A stretch of DNA of 64,000 bases from Euborellia annulipes (taxonomy: Eukaryota > Arthropoda > Insecta > Dermaptera > Anisolabididae), in NCBI GenBank assembly GCA_023213315.1, contig JAKCPI010005371.1:84139-148138 (forward strand), in the 5' to 3' direction. The stretch's first letter is position 1. Each line of letters begins with the position of its first letter. The notes below the pieces were generated by a model. That model worked only from the letters and a program-made list of their open reading frames with translations. It searched no databases and was not told the origin of the DNA. Of this stretch, positions 54,444 to 63,921 are shown piece by piece. Made by a program: the position numbers and the translations under genes.

Positions 54444-54654
54444 GCCCAGGGGCAAGATTGTAGGCAGTTGCTTATATAGAGAACCATGGGAACGCCTAGC
54501 AGTTAGGCAACTGAAAAGACAAGGGGGAGGAGCTCGAGGGCGTAACCTCTTCTCCCACCTTTCACTTCTAGCTTCCAATTTAAAAAATGATCCTGAATCC
54601 GCCATTTTGAAACTACTCCTTTAGAGATTTGATTTTATCTCAAATAATCACTCA

Positions 54655-54666
54655 ATTTTCTCTTAC

Positions 54667-54726
<60 letters not shown>

Positions 54727-55066
54727 TTTCGATTTTCTCAAAATTTGCTACAATGATTTTTTTTTTTTAATTCATAAATCAATTATTTTTTAGAAGCTCT
54801 TTAAAATGTATATTCTCATTTTGCCATTGAAATCTTCTGAAGACCACTTTACTCTTGCACTCCATAGGAAAGATAGGAGAAAATAGTTGTTTTGATAACA
54901 AAATATAAATATTTTTCCATTCTTATAAATTATACATCTCTCGAATCGGAAACTAAATATATGTCGTCATAAAAAATCTGGTGCGACAGGCACAGAACAC
55001 TACTCTAGATTACCGAAGGTAAGAGAAAGTTGTGTGCTGTGTGATAGCCACACCAGATTTTTTTAG
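54655..55066 (+). repeat. A-repeat copy 14 with expanded TA hairpin
   Basis: TTTCTCTTACCTCTATATAT expands into (TA)n to 54717, then T-run. It continues GATTTTCTCAAAATTTGC, CATTTTGCCATTGAAATC, TTGCACTCCATAGGAAAG and the second hairpin (ATTACCGAAGGTAAGAGAAA, CACACCAGATTTTTT). The first half of the body is missing. Confidence 0.85.
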
Positions 55067-55187
55067 TATACGAGTCTCAACTCAAATCCAGGTTTTTGGC
55101 CGAAACCGAAACATCGGTCAGTTCCTAGTATTGAGTATAAGGACAAGGATAACAATTAATCTCATCGTTCAGTAATCAACGGTCCTC

Positions 55188-55272
55188 AGGCTTGGTGTAG
55201 GGGTTAGCGTGCTAACTAACCATCGATCCCGAGGGCCGCGGTCAGTCCGATGATTTTATTTAAGCCACCAAA
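55188..55272 (+). mobile_element. SINE-C head, rearranged
   Basis: GGCTTGGTGTAGGGGTTAGC (A-box-like), then GTGCTAACTAACC and CGATCCCGAGGGCC, GTCAGTCCGATGATTTTATT. Head pieces are out of normal order. Confidence 0.6.
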
Positions 55273-55947
55273 TTTTAAAGTCATGGGTTCCAAATATGGA
55301 TTTTACTAGATCTACTACAGTTTGTGGTTAATCAATCTCAGAGAAGAAAGTAAAGTTTTTTAGATTCAACTTGGTGGCTCCTTCCCCCCTTTTGGCCAAC
55401 TTTTTTTTTTTTTTTGAGCAAATTTTTAATGAGCAAATACTTTAATCAATTTATCAACATCTATCCTATCTCTCTTATAATCTCCAACTATCCTATAAAT
55501 TTAGATTTATAATTTGGAATTGATTGATTAACGTAACCAAAATAGATAAAAATTTATCTTCTGGAAATTTCTTTCACCCTTTGTCTTATCTTGTTATAAA
55601 AAAAAGCCTTTTGTCTTTTAATAAATAAAGTTATCTAATACTTAAAGGTGATTTAATTTTCTTATAAGAGTATTTTTTATACTCTTAAAAAAAAAATTTA
55701 TAAGAAAATGGTTTTATCAAAGTAATAAAAATTTTTTTTAACACTCACACTTTTTTTCCACACACACAAACATACACACCGTCAGTACAGACATCTTTGT
55801 GGAAGTTCTAAAGGATATAGAAAATTGATCATTGGGTCATAAATTCCCTTAAAATAAAGTTTTTTTTCTTCAATTTTCCTCTTTTGGCTACTGAGGGTTT
55901 ATGGGTTTCAACGTAGTAAATATATTTTAATTTTTTGAATAGGCTTA
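55273..55947. other. AT-rich, no gene
   Basis: A SINE-C tail-like scrap (CACTCACACTTTTTTTCC ACACAC) at 55742-55770. Confidence 0.5.
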
Positions 55948-56000
55948 TTCTGGGGGACGTTCCACACGCTCATGTCTCGGTGTCACCCACCTAAGGGGAT
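55948..56000 (+). repeat. Family K fragment
   Basis: TTCTGGGGGACGTTCCACAC, GCTCATGTCTCGGTGTCACC. Confidence 0.55.
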
Positions 56001-56469
56001 TGTTAAAAAAAAAAAAGTGAAATAAAAGAAAATTTTAGCGTTATTTTTTTGAAAAATAAATTTTATCAATCATGAGAGAAGAATCCTTGATTTTTGAAAT
56101 TTTAAAAACACCTACAGTCATTTTTTAAAGATATTCAAGAAATAGAATTAGGTTACAGTGTTTAAGCTTATAATAAGCTTAAAGAAATATTACATGTATG
56201 GTGAATTATTGGACTTGTGAATTTCCATATTATTTTCGAATGATTAAAGTGGAAGTTCTGGTTAGAGTCCAGGAGGCGCAAATTTGAACAATCATAAACA
56301 CAAATTTTTCTCGCAAATTTGCTATCTTAAGCGATATATTGACTAACGAAGTCTATTTGATTGAAAAAATTCCATCTTTTTTAAACAAATCAAAATTATT
56401 ATATTTGTAATAATAATGGAATTAAATGATGGTCAAATAAGCAATTGAAATCAAATCTTGGCATTTAAT
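56001..56469. other. AT-rich, no gene
   Basis: Nothing recognised. Confidence 0.5.
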
Positions 56470-56720
56470 GGATCCATTAATAGTAAAGACAGACAAAGTG
56501 AGGGTGAGTGGCTAATGGCCTCTTTACATTTACACATAATCCATGATCCAATAAGCAAGTGGCTGGCTGGCTAGCTGGCACTTGGATCGATTGTAGTTGG
56601 ACCTTACTCGCCATTCCACCCCCCCTCCTCCCCCTTGATAATGCATTCCTCCTGATCCTAATTGGATTAGCGATGCAAGCAGCCATGGACCATCTCTCTC
56701 TCTGTCTTAATATAAACAGA
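56470..56720. other. GC-richer non-repeat island
   Basis: Contains GGCTGGCTGGCTAGCTGGC, CTTGGATCGATTGTAG, CCTAATTGGATTAGCGATGC (two homeodomain-type cores) and a C-rich stretch. It is open on both strands for about 68 codons with no recognisable protein. It is similar in character to 24050-24345. Confidence 0.35.
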
Positions 56721-56892
56721 TTTGGTTGTTATATAAATAAATATAAATTTACATCAGTTGATTAATTTTTGACCTAAATCCATTTTAATTTTATCCTTAC
56801 GAATCTTGTGTCTTTGTTAATAACAGAAATAGCATTTGCAGAGACTTATTAAAATAAGAGAAAGTAAAAAGTTTTTTTTAGTAATAGAATTT

Positions 56893-57005
56893 CTCTTCTT
56901 CTTTTGTCCTCGCCTTATTCCCGCGATGAGGGGTCGGCGGACCTCACTTTATACTTCCAACACTATCATGCGTTTTTGCGACGGGAAGAAATAGGAATAT
57001 AGAAA
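56893..57005 (-). mobile_element. SINE-G 3' fragment
   Basis: CTTCTTCTTTTGTCCTCGCC, TTATTCCCGCGATGAGGGGT, CGACGGGAAGAAATAGGAA. It matches the 3' half of the 8.3 kb copy with an internal difference. Confidence 0.7.
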
Positions 57006-57131
57006 ATATAAATAATCCTCGCCAAGTTATATTGGACATACACAATTAAACGTAGCTTAATCATGATAATGCCTCAAATTTTATTATTATCGTACCATGG
57101 ACAGAGTGAATGATATGATATATCCCGGTCA

Positions 57132-57170
57132 TTTGATGATGGTGGCATAAATTCGTATCGAAACGTTACT
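57132..57170 (+). ncRNA. Hammerhead-ribozyme-like core
   Basis: TTGATGA, GGTG...TATC (four weak pairs), then GAAACGTTAC. The first core base is T rather than C. Confidence 0.3.
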
Positions 57171-57239
57171 AGCAGAGATCCTACTTCTGTCTGATTGACA
57201 TTTTTCTACTTTCATTATACATATAAATACTATATATTA

Positions 57240-57345
57240 GAGAGTCCAGGCACATTGATTTATGTCATTTGGTATCCAAATGATTTAAATAAATAATTAT
57301 CGGACTGCCTCGGGATCCGAACTCGCGCCCCATGGCTTTAAGACT
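57240..57345 (-). mobile_element. SINE-C middle/head fragment
   Basis: AGAGTCCAGGCACATTG, TTTGGTATCCAAATGATTT, ATCGGACTGCCTCGGGATCC, GAACTCGCGCCCCATGG. Confidence 0.7.
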
Positions 57346-58263
57346 ATCAATAATGGTTGATTGTCAACACCTCTAGCCTCTCGGGTTATTTTTTTCATAA
57401 ATACAATATCAGATTTAATTTTTTTTTTTTTTTTCGTACAGATGACATGTTTTATTTTCTTAAAGAATCAAAATATCAGCAAAGAAAACAAAAGACATTT
57501 GTTTTAGCTTGTTTTTTTTTTCTTTTGTTTTTATATTTGTATATGTGTGTATTTCCTTCGGGAGAACTTGAACAAAACTCTTTTTAAATAACCCTTCCTT
57601 CTTTTCTTGTCTCTATGTGCTCTACGTATGTAAGTAAGGTTCAAACAAATTATTGGTTTTTGCACATAAAAAACCATAAAAAGTTTTTCCCTAAAGGACG
57701 AAATCGAATTCAAGATTGGCTTTTTTTTATTCTAAAAAAAAAAAAAACATTCTCTTTTTTTTATCTAAAGATATCGATTTGAATTCTTAATGCTTGAATC
57801 TTATTCTTATATAAACATTTGACATTCGGAAATGTTTTTTGCAAATCCGTTAATGCACTCCCTCTTTGCATTCTCATAATATTTTTTGAAAGTTTCTTTT
57901 TTGTTTGGGTTTTACGGAATTTTTTTTTTTTTTTTATTATACAAACATCTAACTTAGAGTTATTTTTATCCACACACGGAGGATTGGCTCACTAAAAGGT
58001 GCACCTCTTGATTCGAATTTGACAAATCATCTCAAAATATTTAATAATTTTTGTGAATATGTTTATCCAATTTCAAAAGTGTCTAGTTGCCTAGAGAACA
58101 AATTTTTCGCATAAAATTTTATTTCTCTGATAGAATTCTGTCAAAACTTTTTTTTTTTTCTGATAGAACAAGAACTTCCGATTTTCTATAGATTATGCAG
58201 GGATTGCAAATAATTGGAGCGATTTCGTGAATTTATTCTGGCGATATCAGCACAAAACTTTTC
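57346..58263. other. AT-rich, no gene
   Basis: T-runs at 57418-57434, 57918-57935 and 58150-58159. A lone AAGGTGCACCTCTTG (57997) resembles the end of the TTAA MITE at 15.6 kb. Frames here are simple-sequence. Confidence 0.5.
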
Positions 58264-58657
58264 AGATGCATAGAGCAACGTACCAGGTTTTGTTTGAGAT
58301 GCTACAGGTACTCCATATGCGCCTCTCTATGATTCTGCAGATATCAATTCTGTAATCAAGTTCATTCTAAGCTCTACGTAACATATCCCTATTAATTTGT
58401 CCAAAGGGTCAAAGGTCCATTGTTGGTGCAACCTCGCAGTTCTGGTAGGTCTACTGACAAAGAAGGCACAAACACTGAATCTTTCACATAGCCCACACAA
58501 AAAAATCGCATGGCGTCAAATCAGGCTTGCGGCATGAGCCAATTTTCTGTCATTGCTCATGCCGCATCTGGAGATTGACAATGATAACTTCATCTATCAG
58601 CATGATGGGTTCCTCCACACATCTAAAACAAAACCTGGTACGTTGCTCTAAGTATCT
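58264..58657 (-). mobile_element. Rearranged DDE transposon remnant
   Basis: Ends AGATGCATAGAGCAACGTAC, CAGGTTTTGTTT are inverted at the right as AAACAAAACCTGGTACGTTG, CTCTAAGTATCT. The minus strand (about 58530-58270) encodes SPDLTPCDFFLCGYVKDSVF, then LPELRG and a decayed NELDYRIDICR. This is typical of the C-terminal half of mariner-like DDE/D transposases. The plus strand at 58575-58615 encodes DNFIYQHDGFLHT, like the QHDGAPPH block, which normally lies upstream on the same strand. The two parts are therefore inverted relative to each other. Confidence 0.7.
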
Positions 58658-58671
58658 GTAATGTTTTTGTG

Positions 58672-59080
58672 ATGTTTTTTTTTTTGGAATGGGTGCATAA
58701 GGTCCGATGACCAGTGGTCACATGCAGCCAGGAAGAAAATAAAAACAAAAGGAGAAGCATAAAAGGGGAACTCAACTGCGGGAACTGAGAAGATGCCTGT
58801 TGAGATTATACTTGAAAGTCTGAAGATTGTAGGTTTTGGGGAAGATAGGCGCAGGGAGCTTGTTCCAATCGCGGGAGGTCATGGGGATTGACTAGTTCTG
58901 TCAGTCGTGATCTGAAGATGCTGGGGCGATGCCTCCCTTGTGTTCCGTGTATATGTTGTATTTGGTAGGATAATTGATTTTAATTCGGCCGAGCATTGAC
59001 CATGATAGTACCTATAGAAGAATAGAATAGAATGTAGAGATGCGGCGAGGGTAGAATCCCCGATCAGTCATCAGTGATCA
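58672..59080 (-). pseudogene. LINE 3' end (C-terminus and 3' UTR)
   Basis: Minus strand translation includes GTQGRHRPSIFRSRLTELVN, PHDLPRDWNKLPAPIF and TFKYNLNRHLLSSRS, a terminal WNxLP...FKxxLxxHLL motif as in CR1/L2-like elements. The 3' UTR reads GGCTGCATGTGACCACTGG, TCATCGGACCTTATGCACCC and an A-tail (T-run at 58675-58684). Confidence 0.75.
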
Positions 59081-59985
59081 GTGATATGTTAAATAATACA
59101 GGCACAATAAATTCACAATATAAATCCAATAATTTGTAATCCACCTGTACTAATTCCTTTTTTTTAGCGCTCCTTTCATAACTGCAAACGAATTCGACAC
59201 CCGTGGTATAAATTAAAAAAAAATGAGACTAGTTTTAATCAATCTTTCACAATATAGTATAGTAACTACTCTAATAAAAACGATTAGCAATACTTTTATA
59301 AATTTTTTTTTTATTATTTCTACTAATAGGCCTCTTTTTTCAATTTATAAAAACCGGATGATATGATAATATGATTGGTGGGTAAAAAAAAAATACCATT
59401 TTACCTATCGATACAATAAAATTCATTAAACGAAATGGACTTAATGAATTTTTGTTAGGATAAATCCATTGAGTAAACAAATGATATACCCGCCCTGCCT
59501 GTACTCTCCCCAACCCCCCCCTTCAACGCACAAACACACTTTTATATGGACAATGGTAGTGGGGGTAAACAAACCGGAAAAACCGCATGTCAGCCAATGG
59601 ATGCACTCATGTATGTGTGTGTGTGTGTGTGTTACTACATATTACTTCCCTCCCCACTCCTTCCTTCACTAAGCGGTTTTTAGGCAAATAAAATTAACCA
59701 ACGAGCCATGAGAATCACCCCCTTCCCTCCCCCTCCCTCCCCCCTTCATCAACATAACATCCATCCATCCAATTCACTTTCTTTTTATTTAGTAAAAAAT
59801 AGACATATTAGTTTTATATTCTCTAACTAAAAATTCTGATTTAGAATTAATTAATTTTTGAAATTTATATCTTGGAGTTAGTCAAAAAGTATAAAACTGA
59901 TGAGAAGAAAAATGCAGAAATAATTTCTTTTACGAAATTTTTCTTTATTATCTTGTAGTTTAGGCTCTCTCACTTGTAATCATTA
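59081..59985. other. No gene
   Basis: GT repeat at 59615-59631 and C-rich tracts at 59509-59522 and 59720-59745. The 67-codon frame crossing them is not credible. Confidence 0.5.
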
Positions 59986-59989
59986 ATAA

Positions 59990-60195
59990 AAGAATTTATT
60001 GTTTATTTATAAAAATTACGTTTCTACCACTCATTCTATGACCTTCCTCAGGAACAATTCAGTTAAGATTACAAAATTCAATTCAAATAAATTTGTCACA
60101 TATCTTTGTAATATTAACTGAATTGTACCTGAAAAAGGCCACAGAATGAGTGACCGAAACGTTGTTTTTCAAATAAACCACAAAATTCTTTTATT
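59990..60195. mobile_element. Foldback with paired hammerhead-like ends
   Basis: Left AGAATTTATTGTTTATTTAT, CGTTTCTACCACTCATTCTA, CCTCAGGAACAATTCAGTTA. Right TTAACTGAATTGTACCTGAA, AGAATGAGTGACCGAAACG, AAATAAACCACAAAATTCTT, the imperfect complement. This is the same architecture as 12.1-12.9 kb and 47.0-47.3 kb. Confidence 0.6.
60019..60051 (-). ncRNA. Hammerhead-ribozyme-like core
   Basis: Minus strand: CTGAGGA, a short imperfect hairpin (GGTC...), then AGAAACG. The plus-strand partner at 60129-60163 reads CTGAAAA...CCGAAACGTT. Confidence 0.3.
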
Positions 60196-60280
60196 TTTTA
60201 TTATTTGTCAGTAAACTTATATTTTTATTCCGCCTCTTTAGGCAGTGGCTATTGCGTTTCGCAACTTTACAATAGAAAAA

Positions 60281-60627
60281 CAATCTGGTTTGACTGTCGC
60301 ACAGCACACAACTTTCTCTTAAAGAAAGCAATAAAATCGATTTCTTTCTCTCTATATATTTCATAGCAAGGGCGGATACAAGGGGGGATAAAAGGGTAAT
60401 TACCCCCCCAAAAATTATTTTTAATGTAAAATTTTAAATATTAATACTTGAAAATTTGATTTGTATTTATATTCTGGCAAACAAGTACAGAATGCGCATT
60501 TAAATTACCGAAATTAAGAAAAAAATGTGTGCTGTGTGACCAGTCACACCAGATTACCCCCCCCTCCCCGAGAAGCACCTCTGGATCCGCCCTTGTTCCA
60601 TAGATAGGGTAAGAGAAAGTAAAAAAC
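60281..60627 (-). repeat. A-repeat remnant, split by a hAT MITE
   Basis: Second hairpin arm (AATCTGGTTTGACTGTCGC, ACAACTTTCTCTTA), a large deletion, then TTTCTTTCTCTCTATATATTT. After the MITE, CATAGATAGGGTAAGAGAAA. Confidence 0.75.
60367..60595. mobile_element. 229 bp hAT MITE carrying an A-repeat hairpin arm
   Basis: Ends CAAGGGCGGATACAAGGGGG and CTGGATCCGCCCTTG. 8-base flanks TTTCATAG and TTCCATAG (one mismatch). Inside, GTGTGACCAGTCACACCAGA and ATTACCGAAATTAAG derive from the A-repeat second hairpin. The frame at 60441-60635 is a by-product. Confidence 0.85.
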
Positions 60628-60710
60628 AATATCAACTCAATACGTCAGCACACTTTAGAATCCTCGGGCGGATTTAGGCACCCCTTTTTTATGAATTTTA
60701 ATCAAAATAG

Positions 60711-60803
60711 TTTTTTTTTTTTTTTAAACATTCACACTTTTTTCTCATTCACACTCACACTCACACACACATTCACACAGTCTTTTCGGCAACTCTGGCC
60801 ATT
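60711..60803 (-). mobile_element. SINE-C 3' fragment
   Basis: T-run, AACATTCACACTTTTTTCTC, CACAGTCTTTTCGGCAACTC. TTTTAATCAAAAT / TTTTAATAAAAT flanks suggest a TSD. Confidence 0.75.
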
Positions 60804-60929
60804 TATTTATAACTAAGCTAATTTTAATAAAATCGAAAAATAATGAAAAGTACATCAGTAAAGTACTAGTACTCTTTGGCTAATATTATTTCAAAGATTA
60901 TAGTCACGTGCCTGAGTATTAACTGACTT
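60804..60929 (-). repeat. A-repeat fragment
   Basis: AAAAGTACATCAGTAAAGTA, CTAGTACTCTTTGGC, ATAGTCACGTGCC. Confidence 0.7.
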
Positions 60930-61191
60930 TTTTTTTTAAACATTCTCACTTTTTTCTCATTCACACTCACACTCACACACACATTCACACAGTCTTTTTG
61001 GCAACTTAGGGCATATAAGACTTCAGACGATAACCGTTGTAATTAATATCTATATTAGGGGTTCAGGCATTTCTATTTAAGCCATCTGGTATCGAAATGG
61101 CTTAAATAAAATCATCGGACTGCCTGGGTCCTAACCCGCGACGTTTGGTATAGGAGGTTAGCACACTACCTACTACTCCAAACTCGGGGGC
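60930..61191 (-). mobile_element. SINE-C, full length, 12 bp TSD
   Basis: ATTAACTGACTT at 60918-60929 and 61192-61203. Minus strand head CCGAGTTTGGAGTAGTAGG, TAGTGTGCTAACCTCC, GTCGCGGGTTAGGACCC. The central core and T-rich 3' end are intact. About 262 bp. Confidence 0.9.
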
Positions 61192-61610
61192 ATTAACTGA
61201 CTTAAACAGTGGCGTAGCAAGGATTTTGGCGCCTTGGAGCGGCTCAACTGCTGGCACCCCCCTCCCCCTCGAACACTATTATCATTCGGTAACCGACACC
61301 CCACCCTACCACGGTAAACCTAAAATGCAAATCTCAAATTACTAAAATGATTAAAAAAATTTTTCATATAAAAAAATTCCTCAGATTCCTTCATCTTCAT
61401 CTGAAGGCTCAGCATATATAATCTGTGTATAATACCAAAATTTAACCACAATATCTACTAAATAATTCAATGCTTTTTCTAATTTATTAGGCCAATATTA
61501 AAAGTAAAAAAAAAAATCATATTTAGTCAACAAAACAATATTTTTATTTTGTCTACTTTTAAAATTAAATTTGAATAAAACAGGATAATATATTTATTTA
61601 TCTTTGGTCG

Positions 61611-61878
61611 CAAGGGCGGATCCAGAGGTGTTTCTCGGGGGGGGGGGTAATCTGGTGTGACTCGTCGCATAGCACACTATTTTTTTTTAATTTCGGTAAT
61701 TTAAAAGCGCATTCTGTACTTGTTTGCCAGAATATAAATACACACCAAATTTTTAAGTATTAATTTTTAAAATTTTACATTAAAAATAAATTTTTTTGCG
61801 AAAAAAAGGTATTTTTTCGAATCTCGGGGGGGGGGGGGTAATTACCCTCTTTACCCCCCCCCCTTGTATCCGCTCTTG
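61611..61878. mobile_element. 268 bp hAT MITE, perfect 8 bp TSD
   Basis: TTTGGTCG at 61603-61610 and 61879-61886. Ends CAAGGGCGGATCCAGAGG and ATCCGCTCTTG. It is an inverted copy of the 60.4 kb MITE and carries the same internal AATCTGGTGTGACTCGTCGC hairpin arm. Confidence 0.92.
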
Positions 61879-61971
61879 TTTGGTCGTGAATCCTAACGTT
61901 TGTCATTTTAAATAAAAAAAATGCATAGATTTCTATCAAAAAACAACAGATCAAAAATTAATTGATTAAAG

Positions 61972-63075
61972 CAACGGTTCCCCTTTTTCGATGTGCGGCC
62001 CACTTTTTCCGTAAAAAAAAACGCTGAGGCCCAGTGTATACTAGGGTATACTGGGTATAAATGTGTGCGTGTATGTGTAAGTAAAATGGGTTGCTACAAA
62101 ATTACTTAAAAAAAAAAATATGATTTTATTGCATTTACTTTGTATTAAGAACAAAAAGCAATCTTAAAAACTATGGGCCAGGTTTGAAAAAAGTCAATGA
62201 TCTTGTTTTATACCTACAAGAGCCTCAATATTTGGATGAAAACTGGATAGTTTTAACCTTAATCGCACTAAACCTCTGTATTTATTTTTCAAGAAAACTA
62301 ACGTTGAAAAAGCTCATTTATTTTTATTATAGTAAGTAGAGTGCGGAAAAAAGTCTCTTATTTTCGGAAAAAGTCGCCTTAAAAGTCTATTATTTTTTAG
62401 CCAAATAGTCGGTAAAAAGTCTCTAAAAAGTCGCTATCAAGTTTAAGAATTAATAATATGAAAAAGTAAAAGAAATATAGCCTGTACAATTTCTTTTGAT
62501 AACTCGGACAACTTGTATATAATAGATATATAGAATAAAAGATAATTTTATTTAAATAATTTTCCAAACCTATTCCTTTGATATTGATATTCATAAATAA
62601 AAATACCTCAATTCGGATTTGACTAAACATTTAACTACTCACATATTTGTTAAATATAATTTTATATATTCGAACTGAAAAATACGATTGACAAATAATT
62701 ATGAAATGAAAAAGAAATATGAACAGATTTATGTTGAGGAACTTTGACAGATGAAACAATTTAATCTATTTCTATTCGTTCTATTAATTATGTATTATTT
62801 GAGGTAATTTTAAGCTATAAAAGATTCTAAATAATAAATTTCTAGTTTTATTGTAATTTGAAATTAATTTAGTCCCTTGTGGACGAAAACAATGGGAATG
62901 CTTAAAGTTTTAGGAAAATCTTGAAAAGTCTCAAAATAGACAAAAGTCGAAAGACTTTTTTTTCCGCTCTCTAATTATAAGTAATAATTTTTATCTTTCA
63001 TTAGACGTTCGCGGCCCAGTTCCAATCAGCTTGCGGCCCACAAGTGGGCCGCGGCCCACGAGTTGGGAACCGCTG
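61972..63075. mobile_element. 1.1 kb hAT-type element, perfect 8 bp TSD
   Basis: GATTAAAG at 61964-61971 and 63076-63083. Ends CAACGGTTCCC / GGGAACCGCTG with subterminal GTGCGGCCCAC and CACAAGTGGGCCGCGGCCC. CAGCGGTTCCCAA is a classic hAT terminus. No transposase frame; a second element is nested inside. Confidence 0.9.
62337..62973. mobile_element. 637 bp hAT-like element nested in the previous one
   Basis: Ends TAGAGTGCGGAAAAAAGTC and GACTTTTTTTTCCGCTCTCTA. Flanks ATAGTAAG and ATTATAAG agree at 6 of 8. Repeated AAAAAGTC(T/G)C motifs lie near both ends. The 77-codon minus-strand frame inside has no motif. Confidence 0.7.
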
Positions 63076-63169
63076 GATTAAAGGATCCAAATAATTTTTT
63101 TTTCTACAAAAGGATCAAAATATAGACAAAAAATTAAATAAAAAGTATTATTTATTATATGTGCCCGGC

Positions 63170-63742
63170 AATATTCTAACAAAGGAAATAATCAATAGAA
63201 AGATATATTGGTATAAGAGCCTAAAAAATATGGCAGCAGGGCTGGACGTGCAACTAAGCGAGGGATTTCGAAATTTGGACCTGCTTAAACAACAATTCGC
63301 CCAATTAATTCAAAAAACCGAGGAACAACACTGGGAGGAGGCAAAGGCAGCGGCAAACCGCTCTACACATCACCCTCTCTATAAAGAGCTTGAATGGAAA
63401 TTGGGAGAGCGGTCATATATTAAGGACGGGCTCCCAATAAAGACAATAAAATGGATATTTAAACTGAGGGGAGAAGCCGTTTGCCTCAACCGAAGGCCCT
63501 GGAGAACAGAGAAAGAGCAAAGATGCTCTCTCTGCAACTTAGAAGAGCCAGAGGATGTGGTGCACTTCGCAGCAATATGTCCTATTTTGGGGCATATACG
63601 GGAAAGATGGTTGGGGCAGCGAAGGATGACTAGGGGCGAGCTCAGAGACTACCTAAATGGGAGGGACTGGAAAAGGATTGGAGGGTTCGCAGCCGAAGCA
63701 TGGCAATATAGATGGGAGTGGATAATAGAGTTTAATGTGTAG
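63170..63742 (+). pseudogene. LINE polyprotein C-terminal domain
   Basis: An open frame of about 190 residues contains LYKELEWKLGERSYIKDGLP and then CSLCNLEEPEDVVHFAAICP, a C-x2-C-x9-H-x4-C knuckle typical of non-LTR retrotransposon C-termini, and WQYRWEWIIEF before the stop. The apparent first residues come from the duplicated target, so the apparent start is not a real start codon. The catalytic domains are missing. Confidence 0.8.
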
Positions 63743-63921
63743 TGGCCATTATCTGTCAATGTACTGTTTTTGTCTCCCATGTAAAGGAAAAAAAATACAC
63801 TCCAGCAGACGGTTTAAATAAACCAATGCTGAAGGCTTAATATAGATAAGTAGCTGTCTGTATATGTAAATTTTAATGTAAAATCAAATCATAATAAATA
63901 AAGCCATTATTATTATTATTA
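63170..63921 (+). mobile_element. LINE 3' end with 18 bp TSD
   Basis: TTATTATATGTGCCCGGC at 63152-63169 and 63922-63939. It is 5'-truncated. The 3' UTR ends ATAATAAATAAAGCC followed by an ATT-repeat tail. The exact TSD and intact frame make it one of the youngest insertions here. Confidence 0.9.

Noticed and set aside
54417..54605. 62-codon minus-strand frame
   Set aside because: Crosses the end of a hAT MITE and unrelated flank; composition and position give no support.
63161..63742. Complete small gene starting at 63161
   Set aside because: The first bases belong to the duplicated target site, so the start is fortuitous. The protein is a LINE C-terminal tail.
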